64,000 nucleotides of DNA. It comes from Protopterus annectens. Its lineage: Eukaryota > Chordata > Ceratodontiformes > Protopteridae. Location: NCBI RefSeq assembly GCF_019279795.1, contig NC_056737.1:1196021146-1196085145 (forward strand), written 5' to 3'. Shown here one piece after another: positions 12,307 to 21,004 of the stretch. A program made the position numbers and the translations under genes. Every line of letters starts with the position of its first letter. The stretch's first letter is position 1. The notes below the pieces were generated by a model that did no database searches, was not told where the DNA came from, and saw only the letters and a program-made list of their open reading frames with translations.

Positions 12307-14037
12307 TCATCCGCGCCGACTGCCAGCTACTGCTGTTGCTTGCATACGGCCACATCGACGCCGCAACCACCCACCATTGCCCTGGCTCATGGACATTTGG
12401 TTGTGGAACTGCTGTAATATGTCCCCACAATGTCTGTCTATGACATCAGTGAAATTACGGATAGCATCCATGATGTCACGCATACTGTCAGTCATGGCTG
12501 TGCGACATGCTCTCAGCTCCCTCAGACCCTGTCTGGTGTACCTTTCCATATGCGACTGTGCCTGCATAACAGCCCGAAACATAGCTGAGGTTGACAGACC
12601 TCTTTGGGCACGTCTGCCAGAGGCAGCACGCCCACGGATGCTCCCACGAAAACACATGGGCAACTGTCTGTGTGGTACCATCGCAGGACCCTGCCCATGG
12701 CTGATGTGTGGGGAAGCATGTGCCACAGATACCACATTACCCTGGTCAATGCCCACTGTATCCTGTCCATCACCTAGGGACAATGGTGACAAAGGATGTA
12801 CTGGCAGGATGACTGTGCGCAATGCTGGGGCTGACAGCTGTGTACTGTCAATTGGCTGACCAATGGCGGACCCTGACACACCTTCCTGTACCATTACACA
12901 GATATCATCATTACCAGTACCTGTGATACCAGATTCAGTTTCCCTGCTGCAGGACACCAGAGCAGCACCAGAACCTGTGGGAGGAAGACAGGAAACACAG
13001 TTTACAGTGTCCACACAATGTTACCAGTGATGCATTTATGCACACATGCACACATGCACACATGGACACATGCACACGTGGACACATGCACACATGGACA
13101 CATGCACATATGCACACATGGACACATGCACACGTGGACATGTGGACACATGCACACGTGGACACAGGCACACATGCACACATGCACACATGCACACGTG
13201 GACACAGGCACACATGCACACATGCACACATGCACACGTGGACACAGGCACACCTGCACACATGCACACCCCGCAGTATACACACAGAGGTCTACTGAGT
13301 TACACTAGTATTACTAGCATTATCAGGACTATTATAGGTATTGTTAAACACACTCACCAGCATGGATGGCCTGCCCTGCTGTAACCACAGAGGGACCTGC
13401 AGAAATGAGGAGATTAATGTCAGTAGGCACAACTGTGCCATTGATACTGCATATGATACAGTGCAGTAGTACACCAGTTGCCTTTCACACGTCAGCTGTT
13501 GATATTGCCAATATCACACATGCACAATTACATACTATGTTGACAGCTACATACCATGGACACACCTTACACATGCATAAACTAACAGTGTACAGAACAG
13601 TCAAGTGTACATATGGCATATTACCTGCATGCTCCATGTCGTGCTGCTGTGTGGATCCAGCCTCCATCATGATGCAGGTGTATTGCTGTTGCTGATCTGG
13701 GGCTGGAGCCACAACACTTAGGAGTAGCCCCTCCAGTCTGGTGAGGGGGGGGATGTGTGGCCACCCCACCCCCTGTAGCAACCTGTTGCCTGTGGATATC
13801 CGACACACACTGATGGACATTTCTGATTAAATCATTGCAGTGATGTCGTACCTGCTCATATGTCCTATTATGCATGCCAATGTCATTTACCCTATGGACA
13901 AGGTCTTGCCACAGTGCAGCCCTCTCCTGCTGATTCTGGCTGGTGCGGGAAAACAGTATGTCATACTCCCGCACCAGGCTCTGGTGTATCTCCTCATCTT
14001 CCACTGCAGAGTAGGTGGGATTACACTGATGCGCCAT
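12307..14037 (-). pseudogene. Myb/SANT-like DNA-binding protein gene, three exons, one frameshift
   Basis: Three minus-strand exons fit together: 14,037-13,625, 13,396-13,358 and 12,974-12,307. Exon 1 starts at an ATG just after a good acceptor (TTCTCTTCCAG), so a 5' UTR exon probably lies upstream. Its first ~80 residues look like a Myb/SANT trihelix: acidic start, REYDILF, ALWQDLVHRVND and RTYEQVRHHCNDL. Donor GTAATA, acceptor CTGCAG, donor GTGAGTG and acceptor CTTCCTCCCACAG give phase-1 joins throughout. This holds only if one base is removed from the G8 run at 13,745-13,752, so the copy carries a frameshift there. The last exon has a helical, probably coiled-coil segment (FRAVMQAQSHMERYTRQGL). 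Repaired length would be about 372 residues. Such proteins accompany Harbinger-type transposons but also exist as domesticated genes; no transposase is visible here. Confidence 0.6.
13035..13272 (+). repeat. 8-bp minisatellite (SACACATG)n with 40-bp higher order
   Basis: Tandem octamers of the type CACACATG, GACACATG and CACACGTG fill the intron between the second and third exons of the Myb/SANT-like gene. From about 13,150 they are organised into a ~40-bp higher-order unit seen at least three times. The alternating purine-pyrimidine pattern could adopt Z-DNA, and CACGTG palindromes recur. Long open frames across it on both strands are products of the repeat and not genes. Confidence 0.9.
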
Positions 14038-14349
14038 CTCCCTGGAAGAGAACACAAACAGGATATCAGCAGACTATGTCAGCAATATATGGCACACATA
14101 CTATACATGATACTCACGTGTATTGATATACTACTACTCCCATATGTTGCATGTGTGTGTCTCGTGGTGGATACACAAGTACATGGCCAGATATCAGTGC
14201 TCAGCCAACACCTGTGCAACAATACCTGCCACATTCCATACAACATAGTAGCATGCCCCATCGGTCAGCAGACTGTGACAGGTCCAATGCACAACCTCAC
14301 TCTGGGGGTTCATACCGAGGTACTGTATGTGGAACACCATCCACTAGTG

Positions 14350-15435
14350 TGATGTGGACACAAGTTACTCGGCCTGGATATACATATCCCACCACCACCA
14401 CCAGCACAGTAGACTACTTTGATATGTATATGATTAGACAGTTATTCACTTGTTAGGACTGAGATGGTATCCATGCAGCCCACTGGGCCAGTGGAAGCCA
14501 CAACCCACACTGCTGACCCCCTTGCGAATGCTTACCATGGACATCCCACAGATTGCATGGAACTTGCACACACATTTCTAACCCAGACCCTATGCACAAA
14601 GGTTAGGCATCCTGTCCGGTGGACCCCAGCCAGAGGCAGATTGTATAACAATAGCAGGAGGCTACTGCAGGACAGAGCAGATTCACATTAAGGGAAGGCA
14701 TCTGTGATCAGCACTGGTAATACACTACGGTCTCTCATAACAATGGCCACGGCCTACTCTGGGAGGGAAATGGCCACAAACACTATAGATAACCACAAGG
14801 CCTTCTTCAGTTATGTTACACATATGGACCAAATGCCTCAGATATGCTCTGAGTTAATACACACCTACTTAACATTCACTGAACACACAGATATTGGCAA
14901 CATTCTTGCAGACAGGTTCGGTGCACGTATCCTCCCTCCTTCTCCCCCACAAGTAGTAATACTTATCACAGCTGAATGTAACCTCCCTATCATCTCACAT
15001 GTCCAGGTGAGGGCCGCCCTCAGCAAAGCAGAACACACAGCATCACTGTGACCTGATGGTATCCCTGGATGCGTGCTACGTGCACTCCAAGAGGATATAC
15101 AACCGCATATAAGACTGATATTTAACCTGGGCCATACTACAGGATATGTACCTGAACTCTGGCATACAGCAACAGTGGTCCCACACCACTAAGGAGGCAC
15201 CTCTATTTACCCTGGGAACTACCGCATCATAAGCATAACTGGCCTGGTCTGCTAAGCTATGGAATTATTCAGTATGGGATGCATATACAGTGATATTGGG
15301 TACCTGCAGACACTTGTTCCCGGCCAGTTTGCCTTTGTGATGGACTGATCCTGCCTTTTGAACCTGGCTGACCTTTCAAAACAGTCACTACAGCCATTGA
15401 TGAGGGCAATGCACAGACAACTGCCGCCAGGATCA
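14350..15435 (+). mobile_element. Decayed CR1-type LINE fragment, endonuclease end to reverse transcriptase start
   Basis: The + strand reads LDIHIPPPPPAQ-like codons near 14,377-14,410 (end of the endonuclease) and VRWTPARGRLYNN near 14,615-14,655. It continues with QICSEL near 14,836 and an ILADRF-like string near 14,902. The region before reverse transcriptase motif A (CC-L-NLADL..TVTTAIDEGN) lies near 15,350-15,410. Identity is higher than in the copies of the first 5 kb, yet stops and frameshifts interrupt it repeatedly. Both ends are truncated. Confidence 0.65.
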
Positions 15436-16123
15436 TGGCCTAACACTGACTGACATGTAATGTATAGTCATCCCCTTTTGGTTGAACTACGTACACACAA
15501 CATATCACATGGACATACCTATAGATACAGACCTATGACACATTTGGAGGGTTTACAGTATGCAGACTATTAGCCTGCTACTTTACATTACCCATGTTTG
15601 TCGCAGCTGGTTGCATTACCACTACTTCTGCTTCCTGCTGCTGGTGGCACGGCTTGCTACTGTCACTGCTGACAGCTTAGACTCAGTGTGTAGCGTGTGT
15701 ATTTTTTTTTCTCTCACTCTCTGTCTCTGTCTGTCTCTCTCCCTCTGTCTGCTTCCAGACAGTGCAATGAACGTATTGCATGTGAGGAGTGTTAGTACAG
15801 GATGCTTTTGTAGGTATCTGCATAGGTCCATGTGATGGCCTCTGCACCAATTGTAAGCCAGCATTTGCTAATTGCATGCAGCCAGTTGTGTACTGATTGC
15901 AGTTCTCACTGTGATTTCAGGACAGTGCTATAAAAGGGTATGTGAGATAGGCATTGCCCTTTCAGATTGTAAGGGCGGGGACCATGCTGGTATGCTGTGG
16001 ACACTGTTCTGTGAGTGTAAAGGTTAGTATCTCTCTCATGATTCAGGCTGTGTTGTAGATTCAAATTTCTCCATTCCTCTCTCCTTTTCCTTGTAGTAAG
16101 TGTGTATGCACAATCACACCTAC

Positions 16124-16178
<55 letters not shown>

Positions 16179-16395
16179 AATATACATACATTTATATATG
16201 TACATTAACTGACATTATTACATACTAGCTCTCAAATAGCATGGCTGTTTCTGTTCACACAGTACTATTATGGAAATCCACTAGTTTTGACAGTAACTCT
16301 AAATGGCATGCTTTGTGTACTACTCATCCTACATCCCCTTTACATTCATTACTACTATTACATGATATATTTATTTTAGCACAATGTTCTAGTAT
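15436..16395. other. Spacer with pyrimidine-rich tract and (TA)n
   Basis: No gene is seen. It contains a TCTC-rich pyrimidine tract (about 15,702-15,752) and a (TA)n run listed separately. The rest is unique-looking AT-rich sequence. Confidence 0.45.
16136..16175 (+). repeat. (TA)n microsatellite
   Basis: A run of about 20 TA dinucleotides, followed by looser TATA-rich sequence. Confidence 0.95.
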
Positions 16396-16399
16396 AAGA

Positions 16400-16660
16400 G
16401 TCATGGCTTAGTGGTAGGTTATGCAGACTACTGTTTCCAAGGTCCTGGGTTCGGGACTGACAGTGGGATTTTATTTTGCTTTTGAACTGACTACAGGACC
16501 TGTCAATCAGAGTGACTAAGGCACTTTTAAGCAGTTGTAACTGGGTTAGCGCTGGTTTGCGTGGAGCTCACGCATGCGCACTGGCGTTTAGCTCCGCGCA
16601 CACACCACACACCCGCTTACAACCGCTTAACAGTGCTTACTCTGGCGCACACCCGCGCTA
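16400..16660 (+). mobile_element. tRNA-derived SINE-like element
   Basis: The head has an A-box TGGCTTAGTGG (16,404-16,414) that fits the polymerase III consensus. A B-box-like GTTCGGGAC (16,449-16,457) follows with one mismatch, at tRNA-like spacing. After it comes a T-rich stretch and a GC-rich body with GCGCA words. The same A-box and a similar order of parts occur at 19,465-19,660, which supports a repeat family over a chance match. The 3' end is uncertain. Confidence 0.5.
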
Positions 16661-16988
16661 TTTTCTTTGAAAGAAATGAAAATGGGGAGACAGGAAAGTG
16701 GTGAAAAAGGGGTCACAAAAAGGGTAAGACAGTAGGGAAACAAGCTTGGGATTTGCAGGAGGGATGTAGGTAAGGCCCATAGCTGCCCATTTCTTCATCA
16801 GCAATAGCTGTGCATATGTATCTAATTTGGTGTGACATTTGAAACCTTCCACCCCCTGAGAGAGGTATCAGGACAACAATAATACTTGTACAGCCAATTG
16901 TAATTGATAGTTTCCATGTCCAGCAGACATGTGTGTGGAATGGGCAGCTATGTATGGGGCGTAATTTTTTTGTGGGTACAGAGTGCCC

Positions 16989-17011
16989 TTTTTTTTTTTT
17001 TTTTTTTTTTT
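16989..17011 (+). repeat. Poly-T tract
   Basis: A run of 23 T. It lies just downstream (in minus-strand sense) of the second Myb/SANT-like gene and could be an A-tail of a retroposed piece on the minus strand, but no source is recognisable. Confidence 0.9.
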
Positions 17012-17237
17012 CAGGTGAGAGTGGTATGTCAGGTGAAGGAAGTCAGTATAGCTGGGGAGGTAGGTTGGGTAGGTCAACAGACAAGACAAACAAGATGCAT
17101 ACAGGGGCGGTGTATGACACATGTGGGTGGGTTACACAATTGACGGGGACGGAGGTTTGGATATCCAGAGCCCATGAGCCCACAGGTGGCAACAGTGGAA
17201 CTGATATCCCCACCCATGGGCAGTTGCCACCGTTCCT

Positions 17238-19268
17238 TCACTGCCCAGGACGGGGCTGTGCTGGGGGCTGTGTAGGCCAGGCAACAGGCATGCCCGTAAG
17301 TTGTGCCACCTGTGCCTCAAGCTGGCATAGGGGCCCAAGAACAGAGTCCCAGATCTCCCTATGCACCACAGTCCGGATGCTACGGAGGGTGAGTGGTGGT
17401 TCCCCTCTGGCCACGCTTGCAGAGGGGGGATGGGCCCCATCCCCTGCAGCGCTTCCACCCACAGGTGGCACAGGGCCACCGGAGGAGGGTCCAGACTGGG
17501 CACTGGTGCCAGGTGCACTCGCCAGCTGAGGTGGGAGAGGTGGGTCCGCTGGAACCCGCCTTCCCTGTCGTCCTATGTTTTGCATTATGTTATGACAGTT
17601 TGGGTTAGTAACATACAATACCATTCGCAATTAGTTGTAACAGCATGCATTGGTATTCCCATTAACCAAACACCCAGATATTCACACCATTGAAGAGTGA
17701 GCATAACACATGCATAATTTGAACAGCAATACACAGTCCAACAACATGCAGGGTTGATTGATGGCAACAGGCCATCAGGTTTGGATATATGAACAGGGCA
17801 GATGCATCAACGGACATGCAAATATTTATGACCCAACAGGACAAATGTCCAGAGGTCTTAATTGTGATTGCACATACCATTTTCACGTGGAATGGGTTAT
17901 ATGTGGTTATAGGGTGGGGGTGAATAAAATAATATTAACACCTTCGAATACCAATACATGTGCTGTACATTTCTAATAGCTCCACATATATACACACTAC
18001 TGTTCTAACTACAGTTTCCTATATGATAACTACTTCAATTTGGTGATAGGACTGTTACTGCTACATTAATATACATTTTATTGTTCTTCATACACATTCA
18101 TATCTGGCTTTGTTCAGCTACATCATCCTGCTACATTTGCTTTATATATCTATTGACAACTGTGGATGTTTGGTATGTCAGACAATCATACTATCTGCAT
18201 ATCGTAGACTGAGAGCAACATATCCAGATTTTGGGATACACATTCCAGCTGCAGCAACACTTTGAACAGATTTTGCTGTTTGGTTTTGCTTCTCACATGC
18301 ATTTCATTCTGTACTGACTGCAGTATACGTTATTCAGGGGTTATTACTACTTTATTGGTGGATTCATAACATTTTCTAACACTCTCTCACGTGTTTCCAT
18401 TTTACTATTCAGGATGGTACTTACTTCTAGGCTTTATTGACATGTTTTACCTGTAGTTATTACAATCCTTTCCAGCAGTCTCACTTCTGTCATGTTTCAA
18501 TATTTCAACAGGGGTATATTTCACACATGTGATTTGCTCATCTTCTGCAGCTGTACTTTTCAGCCTGCTGCTGGTTGTGTACTATTATATTACAGGTGGG
18601 GCATCTTTATTTCAGACTTTATTTCAGACATTTTAATTTTTCTGTTTGGATTACAGACTGCAACACACTTTTGTAATCAAGCAATACTTGCAAACACTCT
18701 TACACTTGTTACTTGCACATTCTATTACTTAGTGACTACACTGCACTCTTTTGCTAACTGTCATACTTTTATATTTCTTTACAGTTACCGGGAGAGGATT
18801 ACTGACCTGCCTGGTGGTGCAACCGCACCAGCCTATCACCATAGGCTCTGCGGTTTGCAGAACGGACACCTGCAGCTGTAATATAAATGAAGTAATATTG
18901 GAATACACATCTCCATAATATCAGCTAGTTTAATTTCTTACATACATAATTACATGTAACTTACTCAGTAGTGGGGCGTTGGGCATTTGCCGGGCTTCCT
19001 GGATCCAAAGGTTCAATTGGTCCTGCTTGCGTCTCTTCAGGTCCGCATGGTGGTGATGAACCTGCTCACCAGTCCTTGGAATCCCTGTGGCACTGGTGAG
19101 ATCATGAGCCAACCGGTCCCACGCCTCAGCCCTATATGCTCCCCACAGGACCTGGCCCTGCATGAGTTGGGCCTCATGATTGTGGACTAGGAGCCAGACC
19201 ATGTATCTGGACTCCTCAATGCCCCACCTCTGTGCTCGGAAGCAACTACCCTCACCTACTCCTGTCAT
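17238..19268 (-). CDS. Myb/SANT-like DNA-binding protein, two exons, apparently intact
   Basis: Exon 1 is 19,268-18,965 and exon 2 is 17,572-17,238, both on the minus strand. The donor (GTAAGT, revealed as ACTTAC at 18,959-18,964) and the acceptor (AAAACATAG) bracket a 1.39-kb intron. Exon 1 leaves one base of a codon and exon 2 supplies two, so the frame is kept from ATG to TGA, giving about 212 residues. Residues ~13-80 look like a Myb/SANT trihelix: RWGIEESRYMVWLL, YRAEAWDRLAHDL, PRTGEQVHHHHADLKR. The second exon starts Arg/Pro/Gly/Ala-rich and ends with a predicted helix (LTLRSIRTVVHREIWDSVLG). The plan matches the DNA-binding partner of Harbinger-type transposons, or a gene derived from one; no transposase is visible nearby. 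Phase-consistent splicing is the strongest support. Expression is unknown. Confidence 0.62.
17573..18964 (-). other. Intron of the Myb/SANT-like gene
   Basis: AT-rich intron with no recognisable repeat family. Short open frames inside it have no domain I recognise. Confidence 0.5.
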
Positions 19269-19464
19269 TCTGGCTGCAAGTCAGTTCTACAATCATTATG
19301 CTGTGTATTCCCGCCTATCGGGCTTATATATGCCGTTTTTCCCGCACATATCTGTGATTGGCCATTTTGGAATTGTATCAACTTCACAAAACCTGCTTTG
19401 TCATGCTCCACTTTGTATTCATTCCTATATATTTGCTATTACTGCATTTATAGGTACTGCTGTC

Positions 19465-19660
19465 ATGATATGGCTTAGTGGTTCAGTACCTTGACTATGG
19501 TGCATAGTATCCTGGGTTCGAACCTGGCCACTGCTTTTTATTTTTTATGACTGTCTAGACAGGCTGAGGGGTGTGTCTGTGTAAAGGCAGTTTTGATACG
19601 GCTTGCTCAAAGTTGCCTGTCGGTTAGCTTGTTGGCACGGTGCGCAGCTCCGCGCAAATG
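19465..19660 (+). mobile_element. tRNA-derived SINE-like element
   Basis: A-box TGGCTTAGTGG (19,471-19,481) and a perfect B-box GTTCGAACC (19,516-19,524) sit at tRNA-like spacing. A T-rich stretch and a GCGCAGCTCCGCGC body follow. The head is close to that at 16,400 and the two elements flank the intact Myb/SANT-like gene in the same orientation. It could not fold as a working tRNA with a normal acceptor stem as far as I can see, so a SINE is preferred. Confidence 0.55.
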
Positions 19661-19734
19661 GGGTGCACTGGTTTACGCCTCATTTGGCTATCAGCATGCA
19701 TATTACGCTCAGCTCAGCTAGGGGCACACAGTTT

Positions 19735-19890
19735 CAGCGTGTTAAACCACTGCTTACCTACGGGCACTCATTTTGCACCTGTTGAACCACTGCTCACCTT
19801 TGGGCACTCATTTTGCACCTGTTAAACCACTGCTCACCTACGGGCAGATGCACTCACCTTGTTAAACTGTAGCTCAGCTATAGGCACATC
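19735..19890 (+). repeat. ~40-bp minisatellite, about four units
   Basis: Units share GTTAAACCACTGCTCACCT followed by a GGGCACTCATTTTGCACCT-like half. The first three are clear; the last is diverged and has a small insertion. Confidence 0.8.
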
Positions 19891-20422
19891 TGGCATTTTT
19901 TATTATTTTGTTATCTCACATTTCTTCAAAATAAATGGACTATTTCATTACATTTTACATGAACTATGATTTTATATGTGTACATGTTTGTCAGGGACTT
20001 GTTTCATGCTTATTTTACTAAAAATAAAAGTTGGTGTCGTGGGGGCTCCAACCATGAATGCCTGCTCTTCAGCCGACATCTCTACTGCTACGATATTGCT
20101 TCTTGGCTTAATTTGCATATTTAGTTCTTATATCATTTTCCACTGACTGCTAACTGTGGCTAAGCTACGGGCACGCGTGCGCAAACAAGCGCACTCATGG
20201 GCAAACATCTTTACATTTAAAAAAATATATAAGATGTTCATTTATATATTTTATGTTCATAGTCTGTGGGGGCATGTGTTGTGTTGTGTTTATTCAGATT
20301 TCCATGGCCTCTGTCGTGGGTGTTTCCTTTGGGCAATTTTACTCTTCTGGGGGCATGTCCGCTTGCAGGGCTCGGCCTACGGACACGCCCCCTACTGTCT
20401 TCCATGGACCGTGTTAGCCTTC

Positions 20423-20474
20423 GGTGTGATTCAGCATGCCCTCATGCATATGCATGACATGCTGACATCACACC
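20423..20474. repeat. Inverted repeat (hairpin) with palindromic loop
   Basis: The arms GGTGTGATTCAGCATG (20,423-20,438) and its near-exact reverse complement (20,458-20,474, one extra base) flank a loop. The loop itself contains the perfect palindrome CATGCATATGCATG (20,443-20,456). Confidence 0.85.
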
Positions 20475-20484
20475 GTTTAACTGC

Positions 20485-20522
20485 AGCCTCCGTGTAAGCC
20501 ATGTATCTCTTACACGGAGGCT
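20485..20522. repeat. Perfect 14-bp inverted repeat, 10-base loop
   Basis: AGCCTCCGTGTAAG (20,485-20,498) and CTTACACGGAGGCT (20,509-20,522) are exact reverse complements separated by ten bases. It lies eleven bases after the previous hairpin. No T-run follows, so it does not look like a terminator. Confidence 0.9.
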
Positions 20523-20579
20523 TCGTGAATCCTGCCCTATGGATTTAGGTAATAAAGTAATAATCACTAGAGGAGAGCC

Positions 20580-20720
20580 AGGTTGCTGGAAGTATTAGCT
20601 ATAAGCCATAGAGGACATCACTTTGCACAGAAGGCACCTGCAGTGAGAAACAAACCGGAGTACCTCTTGCTATGAGGCGACAACATTAACCACTGCACCA
20701 CTGCTGTAGTTATATACCAA
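20580..20720 (-). mobile_element. tRNA-derived SINE remnant (V-SINE-like)
   Basis: On the minus strand the A-box TGGTGCAGTGG (20,700-20,690) is followed by GTTAATGTTGTCGCCTCATAGC. Then come a decayed B-box and a GGTGCCTTCTGTGCAAAGT-like body. This order recalls the common vertebrate tRNA-derived SINE heads whose body starts with a TTCTGTGTGGAGT-like segment. It is short and diverged, with no clear tail. Confidence 0.55.
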
Positions 20721-21004
20721 ATAAAAGTGAATCTATCTGGGCATATCTGCAAATTATGAGTGAGATAATGACCAAGGTGCATAACACTGGTAATACCTCC
20801 TAGACAGACTGGATTGCAAACCTATTTCAGGGTTGAGGTGGACATTTTTAAAATATCTTCTGGTAGTTATATTGATTTTGATAGAATAAACTATTATAGT
20901 GTTGCTTTGCAGACTGTGTGTTACAAAAAAATTAGTAAAAGGTGGCATAAAACCCATATATTCAAACCTATACAAGTCTAGCCATATCAATTCCCTGTCT
21001 ATTT

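Noticed and set aside
12260..12859. 199-codon + strand open frame
   Set aside because: It is antisense to the last exon of the Myb/SANT-like gene, which has consistent splice sites on the minus strand.
13018..13384. Open frames on both strands with His/Thr/Cys-rich repeats
   Set aside because: They are translations of the 8-bp minisatellite within an intron.
16933..17529. 198-codon + strand open frame
   Set aside because: It includes a poly-T-encoded Phe run and is antisense to the second exon of the intact Myb/SANT-like gene; no domain is recognisable.
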